Assembly (NCBI GenBank): GCA_001953215.1
Contig: CP019169.1
Coordinates: 1,426,001 to 1,490,000, forward strand
Direction: 5' to 3'
Length of the DNA: 64,000 nucleotides
From: Betaproteobacteria bacterium GR16-43
GTDB taxonomy: Bacteria; Pseudomonadota; Gammaproteobacteria; Burkholderiales; Usitatibacteraceae
Shown: piece after piece, positions 16,923 through 24,951 of the stretch
How the letters are laid out: every line of letters starts with the position of its first letter
Position numbering within the stretch: the first letter of the stretch is position 1
Notes under the pieces: model-generated
What the model saw: the letters and a program-made list of their open reading frames with translations, nothing else
What the model was told of the DNA's origin: nothing
Database searches by the model: none
Made by a program: the position numbers and the translations under genes

Positions 16923-16936
16923 GGGTCTGACCCCTA
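16920..16936. repeat. 17-bp palindrome forming both convergent stop codons
   Basis: TAGGGGTC-T-GACCCCTA is a perfect palindrome with 8-bp arms. The left TAG is the stop of the cupin gene and the right CTA is the TAG stop of the minus-strand YCII gene. It belongs to the GGGGTCAGAC repeat group seen also at 16488, 18166-18232 and at the ends of the element at 58197-58571. Confidence 0.8.
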
Positions 16937-17311
16937 AGCCGCCTTCGCAGCCGACTCCCCGGCGCAGCCCTCGAAGCCGGTGAACATCTGCCGGACTTCG
17001 CACTCGCCTTCGCCGCCCGCGACCGCGAGGAATTTCTTCGCCATCTCGACGGCGTGCTCCTTCGAGTGGCACTCGAGGATCGCGAAGCCGACGGTGATCT
17101 CCTTCGTCTCGATGAACGGGCCATCGGTGACGCTGAACTTGCCCTTGTCCGAGCGCACCTTGGCGCCGAGCGCGCTGGGCAGGCAGCCGCCCGAGGCGAG
17201 CAGCACGCCGGCCTTGGTCATCTCTTCGGTGAAGGTCTGCATCCTCGCCATTTCATCGGGCAGCGGCGGGGCGTTGGTTTCGGCCTTGCGGTAAATCGAC
17301 ATGAAACGCAT
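16934..17311 (-). CDS. YCII/DGPF-domain protein
   Basis: A 125-residue protein of the YCII-related (DGPF) family. The start MRFMSIYRKAE is chosen because GGAG lies just before it and the family starts here. The signature VTDGPFIETKEITVGFAILE contains the DGPF box that names the family. These dimeric alpha-beta barrel proteins often sit beside ECF sigma factors or regulators and have no proven reaction. A PadR regulator lies 141 bp upstream in the same direction and may share regulation. Confidence 0.85.
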   Translation of the reverse strand: MRFMSIYRKAETNAPPLPDEMARMQTFTEEMTKAGVLLASGGCLPSALGAKVRSDKGKFSVTDGPFIETKEITVGFAILECHSKEHAVEMAKKFLAVAGGEGECEVRQMFTGFEGCAGESAAKAA

Positions 17312-17452
17312 GGGGATCTCCTGGTTGGGTGGGATTGCACCCTTCATCGAATGGCCCCCGGAAGTATCGACATCCCGCCCGGTTTTCTTTGTTACGAAGG
17401 TTGATGGCCCGGCGATGCTTCCCTTCGGCAGGAAACTCCACGCCATGGCGGC

Positions 17453-18091
17453 CTACTTCTTCCCGCCGATGATGTCTTCGGCCGCGCGCCGCAGGATGGC
17501 CGCGACGCGTTCGGCTTCCTCCGGCGAGCAGCGGTGCTTCGCGCGGATGGCGGATTTCAGCGCATCGCGTGCCTCGTGCATGTCGGCGTGGCGCCCTTCG
17601 CGTTCGCCCTCGGCGCTATCGCCCTCGCCCGTGAAGAACTCGCGCACCTTCTGCATCTTCGCGCCGACGCGGCCGAGCTGCTCGAGGATCGCCGCGGCCA
17701 TCGCACCGTGTTCCTTCAGGTGATCGATGCCCTCCGGCGTGATCTCGTAGCGCTTCTTCGTGCCCTCGACCACGACGCTCGCGTGCCCGATCTCCTCGAG
17801 GTACGTGAGGGCCGGATACACCATGCCGGGGCTGGGACTGTAGAAGCCGCCCGATCTTTCCTCGAGCGCCTTGATGAGTTCGTAGCCGTGGCTGGGTTTC
17901 TCCGCGAGCAGCGCCAGGAGGATCAATTGCAGGTCGGACGAGCCGAGTTTGCGGCCCCACCGGAAGCCCTCGCCGTCGAGGCCGCCGCCCATCCCGCCGC
18001 CCCAGCCGCCGAAGCCGCGTCCGCCGCGGTGGCGTCCCATCGTCCGAAAGTCGCCGCAGTGACCGCGGCCCCAGAAGTGATGTCCAAACAT
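17453..18091 (-). CDS. PadR-family transcriptional regulator
   Basis: A 212-residue regulator. The first 50 residues are unusual: His, Arg and above all Gly (GGWGGGMGGGLDGEGF). The PadR winged helix follows at about 55-125 (LQLILLALLAEKPSHGYELIKAL, then SPGMVYPALTYLEEIG, then KKRYEITPEG), and a C-terminal helical dimerisation region covers 130-212. PadR proteins are usually small-molecule-sensing repressors. Dyads rich in TATCGTAAG-type half-sites lie 18-56 bp upstream of its start, suggesting autoregulation. The His-rich N-terminus might bind metal or heme, but that is a guess. Confidence 0.88.
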   Translation of the reverse strand: MFGHHFWGRGHCGDFRTMGRHRGGRGFGGWGGGMGGGLDGEGFRWGRKLGSSDLQLILLALLAEKPSHGYELIKALEERSGGFYSPSPGMVYPALTYLEEIGHASVVVEGTKKRYEITPEGIDHLKEHGAMAAAILEQLGRVGAKMQKVREFFTGEGDSAEGEREGRHADMHEARDALKSAIRAKHRCSPEEAERVAAILRRAAEDIIGGKK

Positions 18092-18109
18092 GGAGTTACC
18101 TCCGTTCTC

Positions 18110-18147
18110 TATCGTTAGCTATATCTTACGATATACATCTTCCGATA
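18110..18147. promoter_or_regulatory. Candidate PadR operator with repeated half-sites
   Basis: TATCGTTAG (18110-18118) and CTTACGATA (18125-18133) form an inverted repeat with one mismatch around CTATAT. Nested in it is TATATC-TTAC-GATATA (18120-18135). A further direct copy TCTTCCGATA starts at 18138, 14 bp after TCTTACGATA at 18124. The AT-rich stretch stands out from the local GC and probably also holds the padR promoter. Confidence 0.6.
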
Positions 18148-18165
18148 AAGACGCAAGGTCGTTCA

Positions 18166-18232
18166 GGCAATAAAGGGGTCAGACTCCTTTATTCGAGCAG
18201 CACGAATAAAGGAGTCTGACCCCTTTATTGCC
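18166..18232. repeat. Perfect 30-bp inverted repeat, possible bidirectional terminator
   Basis: Arms 18166-18195 and 18203-18232 are perfectly complementary over 30 bp around a 7-nt loop (AGCAGCA). Each arm contains AAAGGGGTCAGACTCCTTT, so each arm is itself imperfectly palindromic. The TAA stop of the thioesterase gene lies inside the right arm. It sits at the end of the long minus-strand gene run and upstream of padR, where it could end transcription. Confidence 0.8.
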
Positions 18233-18623
18233 CCTGCTTCCGGATGATTTTGAAGGTCCCCGTCGCCCGGGCGACGAGCTCGCCCTTCACGTCCCGGATC
18301 TCGCCTTCGCAGAAGGTGATCGACCGGCCGGCCTTCACGCAGCGCGCTTCGATCACGAGGTCCATCACCGCGGGCGCGAGGAAGGACGTGTTCATGTCGA
18401 TGGTGGCCGCGCCCGTCGAGTCGGGATGCGCGCTTCGCACCGCGGCACTCATCGCGAAGTCGAGCGCGGTCATCAGCGCGCCGCCCTGCGCTTCGCCGCG
18501 GCTGTTGGTGATCTCGCGCGCGAGCGGCAGCGAAGCCGTCACGCGCCCGTTGCCCATCTCGCCCGGCACGAGGCCGATGTGGTCGAGGAACGGGATACGC
18601 AATCCGAAGTAGTCGCGGCTCAT
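18225..18623 (-). CDS. PaaI-like hotdog thioesterase
   Basis: A 132-residue hotdog-fold acyl-CoA thioesterase of the PaaI/YbgC type. Signature features are the N-terminal helix, the NSRGEAQGGALMTALDFAMS stretch (the HGG-type active-site region, with Gln in place of the His), and TIDMNTSFLAPA forming the central strands. The start ATG overlaps the patatin stop by 4 bp. The last codon and the TAA stop are formed by the right arm of a 30-bp inverted repeat. Pairing with a lipase-like gene suggests a role in acyl-group turnover, but the substrate is unknown. Confidence 0.85.
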   Translation of the reverse strand: MSRDYFGLRIPFLDHIGLVPGEMGNGRVTASLPLAREITNSRGEAQGGALMTALDFAMSAAVRSAHPDSTGAATIDMNTSFLAPAVMDLVIEARCVKAGRSITFCEGEIRDVKGELVARATGTFKIIRKQGQ

Positions 18624-19996
18624 TTCATCCTCTCGAAGACGTATTGCCGCAGGCGGGGCAGGGCCAGCGTCCCGCGCCGCGCGCCCTCGATCGCATCGTC
18701 GATCTGCTCCACGGGCAAGGTGAGGCGCGTGGGGATCGCCTCGATCTTGCTCCGATACGCCGGATCGAGGCGGTCGATGCTGAGGAAGGCGAGGTAGAAG
18801 CGCACGTCGGCGCACTGCCAGTCCTTCGGCCCGCCGAGGCGCGCGACGTCCTCCGCCTTCAGGCCGCAGCGAAAGCTCACGAGCGATTCCTGCCAGTCGC
18901 GCACCATTTGCCCGAAGGCATCGGCCGCGAAGCGCGAAGACGCATCCGTGGCCGCGTCGCCGGCGATCACGGCCAGGTCCACGCCGCCGGGCCCGTACTC
19001 CTGCATCGTCCAATCGCCGCTCGGGCCGCGCGAAGCGTCGACCACGATGAAGAGCAGCCGGCGCACCTTCACCGCGTCGCGTTCCGTCATCGGCGCGTAG
19101 GGCGTGTTCATGATGGCGCGCGAGACGGCGATCGTCCCGAGCCCGAAGTTGTCGGTGACGCCGCCATCCACGAGCTTCAGGTACTTCACCTTCGTGGGAT
19201 CGCGATAGCTCGACATGTGCTCGGCGGCCTTCAGCACCCTCGACGCATCCGGGTCGTCGCGGATCTTCTGGAAGAGCGCGGGCAGCGGCTCGTTGCAGTT
19301 CTCGGGATACGCGCGCACGACTACCGGCGCGAACACGACCGGCACCGCCATCGAAGCCACGACCGCGTCCGCCACGCTGTAGCTGCGGATGTCGCTGCAC
19401 AGGATCGAGAACACGCGCGGGATGAACGGGAACGGAATCCGGTTGTAGAGATCCGTCGCGTGGATGCGCACGTCCGGCTTGCGATGCTTGTACAGGTCCG
19501 CGAACGTCGCGCCGTGGAAGACGTGCTTGTCGAGCGAGTCGCCGAACTCCTCGCGCGCGTTCAGCCCGCCGCCGAAGATGCGCAGGAGGTTCGAGGGGTT
19601 GCCGAGCGAGAGCCGCATGTCGGCCTCGAAATCGCGCAGCAGCACGTTCTCGCGGAAACCGTCGAGGCCCTCGCGGCCATGCAAACCGAAGTGCGCCGCC
19701 ACCAGCGATCCACCGGACACGCTCGAGATGAAACCGATGTCATCGAGGAGATCGCCCGTCGGCGTCTTCGTCTCCTTCAGCGCGCGCAGCACGCCGTGCG
19801 CGAACGCCGCCGCGCGCAGTCCGCCACCCGAGAAGGAAAGCGCGATCGTGTTCTCGCCGAGGATGTCCTGCGGCGCATCCATGCCCGGCGGCGTGTCGGG
19901 CCGCAGCGGCTTGTTCGTCGCCGGATTGAACACCGTCGTGGCGCAGCCGGCCAGGAGCGGGGCGGCCACCGCCCACGCAAGGAGAAGTCGAACCAT
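18620..19996 (-). CDS. Patatin-like phospholipase, lipoprotein
   Basis: A 458-residue protein with a lipobox (LLAGC, Cys near residue 18), so it is likely anchored to a membrane facing the periplasm. The patatin domain shows the oxyanion loop SFSGGGLRAAAFAHG near residue 55, the nucleophile serine in ISSVSGGSL near 95, and the dyad aspartate in DGGVTDNFG near 278. The SVSGGS form is usual in a large bacterial subgroup. Predicted reaction: hydrolysis of acyl esters of phospholipids. It overlaps the thioesterase gene downstream by 4 bp and follows the MmgE/PrpD gene by 18 bp. Confidence 0.85.
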   Translation of the reverse strand: MVRLLLAWAVAAPLLAGCATTVFNPATNKPLRPDTPPGMDAPQDILGENTIALSFSGGGLRAAAFAHGVLRALKETKTPTGDLLDDIGFISSVSGGSLVAAHFGLHGREGLDGFRENVLLRDFEADMRLSLGNPSNLLRIFGGGLNAREEFGDSLDKHVFHGATFADLYKHRKPDVRIHATDLYNRIPFPFIPRVFSILCSDIRSYSVADAVVASMAVPVVFAPVVVRAYPENCNEPLPALFQKIRDDPDASRVLKAAEHMSSYRDPTKVKYLKLVDGGVTDNFGLGTIAVSRAIMNTPYAPMTERDAVKVRRLLFIVVDASRGPSGDWTMQEYGPGGVDLAVIAGDAATDASSRFAADAFGQMVRDWQESLVSFRCGLKAEDVARLGGPKDWQCADVRFYLAFLSIDRLDPAYRSKIEAIPTRLTLPVEQIDDAIEGARRGTLALPRLRQYVFERMK

Positions 19997-20014
19997 GAGC
20001 CATCCTACCGTGGG

Positions 20015-21418
20015 TCAGCTCCGCACCGGCGCCGCCGTCGCCTCGATCAGCGGTCCCAGGTGCTCCAGCGTCTCCAGTCTCGCCACGAGGTCGACGATGC
20101 GCTGCGCATCGGGCCTCGTCATGCAAGGCGCCACGACGGCGTGGAACTTCTCGACGATCTCCGCGGGCTTCAGCGGCTTCTCGGGGCTGCCGCGGCGGTG
20201 CAGCGCGAGGCGCTCGAGCATCTTGCCGGTGCGTGTGGTGAGCTTCACGCGGCAGGCGTGGCGGAAGTCCTTGCCCATCGCCTCGATCTCCGGATCCACG
20301 TACGCCTTCTGCTTCGCGATGAACGCGAGGATCCTCGGGTCCTTCAGGCGTGAATCCTGGTACTGCTCCGTGAAGGCCGCGCCGTCGATGGCGATCACCG
20401 CCATTCCGTAGAAGAGGTTCATCTGCGCGGCCGTCACGCCCTGCGCCTTGTACTCCCAGGCGCAATGCACGTACGTCATGGGCGAGAGGCCGATCTCGAC
20501 CGCGGCGATGTCCTCGGCGGAAACCTTCTCCTCGCCCATCAATTCCTTCAGCGTGTCGAGCGCGCTGTGGATGCTGGTCACGCTCGCGTGCGGCTTGTAG
20601 CCGACGTTGAGCACTTCCCAGCGCGTGCCGAGCCCTTCCGTGAGTCGCGCGGCGTTGGGCTTGCTGGAATGACTGGAGACGAAACCGCCGTACGGGGCCT
20701 CGACGATGTCGGGAATTCCGGTGAAGTCCTTCGCGGCGAGCTTCGCGGCATAGATGCCGACCTGCGCCGCGTGCCCGCAGTGGAACCGCTTCACCATCGC
20801 GCCTTCCTGCGCCGCCATGAGACCGGAGCCGAGCGAACCCGCCACGCCCAGCGTGTGCTGGAAGCGAACGGCATCGAGCTTCATCATGCGCGCGGCGGTG
20901 GCGCCCGTGGCGAAGGCGCCGGTGGTGCCCTGCGGATGGAAGCCCTGGAAGAAGAGCTCCATCGTGGCTCCATTGCCGATGCGCGTGGAAATCTCGTAGC
21001 CCGCAACCATCGCGGTGACCAGGTCGCGCCCGCTGCCGTGGCCGGCCTCTTCCGCGAGTGCCAGGCCCACCGGGGTCGTGAGCGTGCCCGCGTGCAGGAT
21101 CGATTCCTTGTGGATGTCGTCCAGTTCGAACGCGTGGCCCGCGGTGCCGTTCACCAGCGCGGCGAGCGACGCCGAAGTCCTGCGGCCCATGCCCATCATC
21201 GAGGCGACGGGCTTCGCCCCTTCGAGGTCGGCCAGCTCGGCCACCTTCTTCGTCCACGGCAGCGTCGCGCCGAAGAGGCAGCAACCGAGGCTGTCCAGCA
21301 CGCTCGACTTGATGCGCTCCACGACTTCGACGGGCAGTTGTTCGAATTGCAGTTGCGCACCGAAGCGCGCGAGGTCGCGCGTCGCGTGTTCCAGCAGGGG
21401 CGGCTTGGCGTCGCTCAC
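20015..21418 (-). CDS. MmgE/PrpD-family protein
   Basis: The start is a GTG overlapping the VOC gene stop (GTGA), giving 467 residues; the open frame upstream lies inside the VOC gene. Family markers are GHAFELDDIH near residue 90, GTTGAFATGATAARM near 155, and KRFHCGHAAQVGIYAA near 205. The family covers 2-methylcitrate dehydratase, cis-aconitate decarboxylase and related dehydratases or epimerases of branched acids. No other methylcitrate-cycle gene is nearby, so PrpD itself is unlikely and the substrate stays open. Confidence 0.85.
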   Translation of the reverse strand: MSDAKPPLLEHATRDLARFGAQLQFEQLPVEVVERIKSSVLDSLGCCLFGATLPWTKKVAELADLEGAKPVASMMGMGRRTSASLAALVNGTAGHAFELDDIHKESILHAGTLTTPVGLALAEEAGHGSGRDLVTAMVAGYEISTRIGNGATMELFFQGFHPQGTTGAFATGATAARMMKLDAVRFQHTLGVAGSLGSGLMAAQEGAMVKRFHCGHAAQVGIYAAKLAAKDFTGIPDIVEAPYGGFVSSHSSKPNAARLTEGLGTRWEVLNVGYKPHASVTSIHSALDTLKELMGEEKVSAEDIAAVEIGLSPMTYVHCAWEYKAQGVTAAQMNLFYGMAVIAIDGAAFTEQYQDSRLKDPRILAFIAKQKAYVDPEIEAMGKDFRHACRVKLTTRTGKMLERLALHRRGSPEKPLKPAEIVEKFHAVVAPCMTRPDAQRIVDLVARLETLEHLGPLIEATAAPVRS

Positions 21419-21867
21419 TTGAACATCGCGTCGTAGCGCTTCTGCATCTCTTCGGGCGCGACCTTCTCGATGCTGTGGCCGATGCTCCAGCGGTGGCCCC
21501 ACGCATCGATCACGCTGCCGCCGCGCTCGCCGTAGAACGCGTCGGTGGGCGCGCGCTCCAGCTTCGCGCCCGCGGCCACGGCCTGGTCGATCATCGCATC
21601 GGCGTTGTCCACGTGCAGGTGCAGCGTGACCGGCGTCGATCCCTGCGGGCCGCGAATCCCGTACTCCGGAAACTCCTCCGAGAGCATGAGCGTGGTGCCG
21701 CCGATCTCCAGCTCCGCGTGGCCGATACGACCCGACGGCTCCGTGAGACGAAAGAGCTCCTTCGCGCCGAAGACCTTGCAGTAGAAATCGATCGCCGCGT
21801 TGCCGTCCTTCACGCAGAGGTAGGCGAACATCTCGTGGACGCTGTTGGACTTCATGGCTTGCTCCAT
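21415..21867 (-). CDS. VOC-family protein (PhnB-like glyoxalase fold)
   Basis: A 150-residue protein with one vicinal-oxygen-chelate module pair: YLCVKDGNAAIDFYCKVFGA at the N-terminus, HAELEIGGTTLMLSEE in the first half, and LHLHVDNADAMIDQAVAAGA followed by WGHRWSIG in the second. The PhnB-like subgroup usually has an AAIDFY start like this and rarely a proven activity. Translation may begin at MKSNS (residue 5). It overlaps the MmgE/PrpD gene by 4 bp and lies 19 bp after the AraC gene. Confidence 0.82.
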   Translation of the reverse strand: MEQAMKSNSVHEMFAYLCVKDGNAAIDFYCKVFGAKELFRLTEPSGRIGHAELEIGGTTLMLSEEFPEYGIRGPQGSTPVTLHLHVDNADAMIDQAVAAGAKLERAPTDAFYGERGGSVIDAWGHRWSIGHSIEKVAPEEMQKRYDAMFK

Positions 21868-21886
21868 GGAAAAGGGAGGCCCGACT

Positions 21887-22723
21887 CTAGCGGCGGATGC
21901 GCCGCGGGTCTTGAACGGAATTGACCGGGATGTGGTGCGCGGCCCCGGGCGCGATGCGCCGGTAGGCCTCGGGCGTGACGCCCGCGAACTCGTGGAACTC
22001 GCGCGTGAAGTGCGCCTGGTCGCTGTAGCCCGCGTCCATCGCGAGGGTGGCCCACTCGATGGCGGGATCGGCCTCGAGTTGCTTCAACATGCGCTGGAAG
22101 CGCGAGACGCGCGCATACAGCTTCGGCGGCAAACCCACTTCGTGCCGGAAGAGCGAGATGAACGTGCGGTGGCTGACGCCGCTTCGCTCGACCAACGACC
22201 CGATCGCGGCATCCGGGTCGAACCCCGCCAGCGCTCCGGCCACGGCGGGATGCATCCCACGCACGGGCCGCACGCGCGCGAGCAGGAATGTCTCGAGGAT
22301 GCGAAGGCGCTCCTCTTCCTGGCGCGCGGCCTGCAGCTCGGAGAGAACCGCGTTCACGACCGCATCGCCCCACAGGTCGCCGAGACGGACGTGCCGACCC
22401 GCCAACTCGTCGGCCGGAACGCCCAGTAACGCTCGCGCCGCGCCATGACGGAACTGCGCGCCGACCGTGATCGTGCCGGGCACGACCTCCTTCACGTAGT
22501 AGCCCGCACGCATGCCGCCGGCGACGGCGAAGCCCATCGCATCCTCGCGGCCCGCATCGATCAGGCGCACCGCCGGGCCACGCAGGCGAAACGCGACGTG
22601 CATCTCCGCGCAGGGCGCGACGTGCTCGCGGGACGGCGACCCGGACGAAGTCCGCGCGGTCGAACCCGCGTGCCACACGAGGCGCACGAAGGGGCGCAGC
22701 AGCGGGTGGGCGGGGCGTTCCAA
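21887..22723 (-). CDS. AraC-family transcriptional regulator
   Basis: A 278-residue regulator starting with TTG. The N-terminal 150 residues form a DUF6597-type sensing domain (HPLLRPFVRLVWH at the start); the C-terminal AraC helix-turn-helix pair covers roughly 165-260 (LVERSGVSHRTFISLFRHEVG, then WATLAMDAGYSDQAHFTREF). It begins 2 bp after the stop of the 244-residue secreted protein gene, so it belongs to the same transcript and may act on it. Ligand unknown. Confidence 0.85.
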   Translation of the reverse strand: MERPAHPLLRPFVRLVWHAGSTARTSSGSPSREHVAPCAEMHVAFRLRGPAVRLIDAGREDAMGFAVAGGMRAGYYVKEVVPGTITVGAQFRHGAARALLGVPADELAGRHVRLGDLWGDAVVNAVLSELQAARQEEERLRILETFLLARVRPVRGMHPAVAGALAGFDPDAAIGSLVERSGVSHRTFISLFRHEVGLPPKLYARVSRFQRMLKQLEADPAIEWATLAMDAGYSDQAHFTREFHEFAGVTPEAYRRIAPGAAHHIPVNSVQDPRRIRR

Positions 22724-22725
22724 GG

Positions 22726-23460
22726 CTATCGGTTCGCCTTCAGGAACTGCTGCATCCAGGCCGCCATGTCCGCCTTGGACGCATCGATGTCCTCGCGGCC
22801 CTTCATGCGCCGGTAGAAAGCGACGTTGACGAGGCGCTCGTTCGCGACCGCGACCGACATGATCATGACGAGCGGGACGGTCTCGGTCTTGCCGTCCGCG
22901 GTGATCGCCACCTTGGCTACGGCGCCGTAGGTGATGTAGCTGTCTTCGCGTGCGTACAGGCCCAGCAGCATGAGCGAGCCGATGTTCAGCTTCGCGTCGC
23001 CGGGCGCGCCGGCCCGTTCCTTCAGCAACTCGCCCAGCGCCGCGTTGGTCTTGGCGTTGACGCCCTCGACGAGCTTGCCGCCCATCGATTTCTCGAGGCC
23101 CGCGATGAGTTCGTCGCGCCCGTTCCTGAACTCGCGGACCGACACGCTGCGCGTCGACATCCTCACATTCGAGAACAGGACGAACCAGCGCTCCGGCGAC
23201 GGCAACTCGCCCGCATCGGCCGCCTTGGCGTCCTTCGGTGGGAGCATCAAGGCGAGGAGCTTGTTGCCGGAGCGCTTCTGGATGTCATCGTTGAACGTGT
23301 AGTACGGGGCGGATGCATTCTTCATCGCGACCAGTCCCGCGGGCTCGGGGATCGTGAAGGTCACGCCCGCGGAGGCGGCCTGGATCGAGCCGCCCCAGGT
23401 GCTCGAGGCGAACAGCAGCGATGCCAGCAACCCCAGGAGGGCGATCGATCGGTATTCCAT
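22726..23460 (-). CDS. Secreted 244-aa protein, paralogue of the product of 24203-24937
   Basis: I do not recognise a named family. The protein has a signal peptide (cut near residue 22). It shares with the 244-residue protein two genes upstream the order: FTIPE, then KNASAPYYT, then QKRSGNKLLALMLPP, then YITYG, then DIDASKADMAAW at the C-terminus. Equal length and spread-out identity show an old tandem duplication, with a hydrolase gene now between the copies. The second copy is followed 2 bp later by the AraC regulator. A periplasmic binding or folding role is possible, but no active-site pattern is visible. Confidence 0.65.
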   Translation of the reverse strand: MEYRSIALLGLLASLLFASSTWGGSIQAASAGVTFTIPEPAGLVAMKNASAPYYTFNDDIQKRSGNKLLALMLPPKDAKAADAGELPSPERWFVLFSNVRMSTRSVSVREFRNGRDELIAGLEKSMGGKLVEGVNAKTNAALGELLKERAGAPGDAKLNIGSLMLLGLYAREDSYITYGAVAKVAITADGKTETVPLVMIMSVAVANERLVNVAFYRRMKGREDIDASKADMAAWMQQFLKANR

Positions 23461-23462
23461 GC

Positions 23463-24206
23463 CTACTTTCCTCCCGGGTCGCGCAGCGCGCTGGTTGAGG
23501 TGAGCTCGCGCACGAAGTCGGCCAGGTAGCGCGCCGCGATATCGACGTTGCGCGCCCCGGCCTGCACGCCTTCCGCGCCCTGGGTCGCCGGATAGCCGAA
23601 GCTGTGGTTGCCGCCGAGCACGACGATCCGGTTCGTCGCAGGCAATGCGCCGACCGATCGATAGAGGTTCGGCAAAGGGCAGACCGGATCCTGGTCTCCG
23701 AGCACCATCGCAACGGGGCGGGCTTCCGTCGCGATTCCGACATAGGCTTTCTCGATCGGCCCCTCGTGGCAGGTGGGCGTCAGCAGCACGATCGCCTTGA
23801 GCGACGGATCCGCCACGAAGACGCGCCAGCCCACGCGCGTACCGAGCGATTTTCCCGCGAGGAAGATACGCGACGCATCGACGCGCTTGTCGGCACGAGC
23901 CTGCTTGACGACGCCGGTCATCTCCGCGACTTCCGCGTCGAGATTCGGGGACGGCATGCCGTTCTTCGGATCGTTCGCGAAGTAGCGCCAGTCGAGCCGG
24001 AACACGGCGACCCCGGAGCGCACCAGCGCGGCCGCGCCTTCCTCGAGGATCGGAAGCCGGGCGTGGTATCCCTGCCCCGGCGCGAACACGACCGCCGGGA
24101 ACGGGCCGGGACCTTCGGGAAAGGATGCGATCACTCGCGGGTTCACGTCCTCGGCATGCGCGGCGAGCGCGAGGCTTGCAAGAAGAGCGGCAAGCATGGA
24201 CCTCAT
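23463..24206 (-). CDS. Exported alpha/beta hydrolase (dienelactone hydrolase-like)
   Basis: A 247-residue hydrolase with a signal peptide ending AAHA (near residue 17). The nucleophile elbow GKSLG is at about residue 117, the acid lies in LGDQDPVCP near 178, and the histidine in GGNHSFG near 207, completing a Ser-Asp-His triad. Overall form is close to dienelactone hydrolase or KANL3/Tex30-type small hydrolases. Its start shares ATGA with the stop of one 244-residue paralogue, and its stop is 2 bp from the start of the other, so all three should be made together. Confidence 0.78.
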   Translation of the reverse strand: MRSMLAALLASLALAAHAEDVNPRVIASFPEGPGPFPAVVFAPGQGYHARLPILEEGAAALVRSGVAVFRLDWRYFANDPKNGMPSPNLDAEVAEMTGVVKQARADKRVDASRIFLAGKSLGTRVGWRVFVADPSLKAIVLLTPTCHEGPIEKAYVGIATEARPVAMVLGDQDPVCPLPNLYRSVGALPATNRIVVLGGNHSFGYPATQGAEGVQAGARNVDIAARYLADFVRELTSTSALRDPGGK

Positions 24207-24937
24207 TGCGAATTGGCTTTCGTCACTTTGGTAACCCAATCGAGCATCGTGGCCTTCGCGGCGTCGATGTCGGCGCGCCCCCGGACCGTGCGGAAGGACT
24301 GCAGGTTCAGCATGTGGTCGCGCACGGACATGAGCGCCGTCATCATCACCAGCGTGGACTCCTCGATCTTGCCATTCACCTTGGAGGCGGTGCGCAGGAG
24401 TTTGCCGTAGACGACATAGTTGTCGCCCCGGGCGTTCACGCCGAGAAACATCTCGGTGTCGGGGTCGCCGTCGCGCAGCAGCGGCACGGGCTTCTTGCCG
24501 GGTTCGCGCAGGTAGGAGGCCAGGCGCGCCTCGAACGCGGCATCGCCCGGCGCCGGGCTCGGGCCGTCGGACTTCTCGATCTGTGCCACGAAAATGGGGT
24601 CGCGCACCCGGGAGAACATCGCCGCCGTGATCTCGGTCGGTTCCGTCTCGATGACGGTGTAGGCGAGGGCGTATTGCGACGGATTCGGGAAGCCGCCGCG
24701 ATTGATCGCGGCCGCGTCCTCGAGCGGCACCATCATCGCGAGGATCCGGTTTCCGGCCTTGCGCTGGGAGGTTTGCCAGTACGAGAAGAACGGCCCCTGC
24801 GTGTTCTTCACGGAGCGCATGCCCATCGCGTCGGGGATCGTGAACGTCGCGGTGGAGGAGCGTTCGATGACGACGTCGCCCCACGCCGAGGCCGCGCTGA
24901 AGAGGACGAAAGCTGCAAGGGCTGCGATTCGATTCAT
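24203..24937 (-). CDS. Secreted 244-aa protein, paralogue of the product of 22726-23460
   Basis: The start MNRIAALAAF gives a 244-residue protein with a signal peptide (cut near AWG, residue 20). Family not recognised. It shares FTIPD, KNTQGPFFS, QRKAGNRILAMMVP, YVVYG and DIDAAKATMLDW with its paralogue, in the same order. An ATGA overlap couples it to the exported hydrolase. It lies 14 bp after the DUF58 gene, so it may be read from the upstream membrane-complex transcript. Confidence 0.65.
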   Translation of the reverse strand: MNRIAALAAFVLFSAASAWGDVVIERSSTATFTIPDAMGMRSVKNTQGPFFSYWQTSQRKAGNRILAMMVPLEDAAAINRGGFPNPSQYALAYTVIETEPTEITAAMFSRVRDPIFVAQIEKSDGPSPAPGDAAFEARLASYLREPGKKPVPLLRDGDPDTEMFLGVNARGDNYVVYGKLLRTASKVNGKIEESTLVMMTALMSVRDHMLNLQSFRTVRGRADIDAAKATMLDWVTKVTKANSQ

Positions 24938-24951
24938 GGAATTCCCGGGAG

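Noticed and set aside
20015-21418. 2-methylcitrate dehydratase (prpD)
   Set aside because: No prpB, prpC or acnD gene nearby; only family-level assignment is justified.
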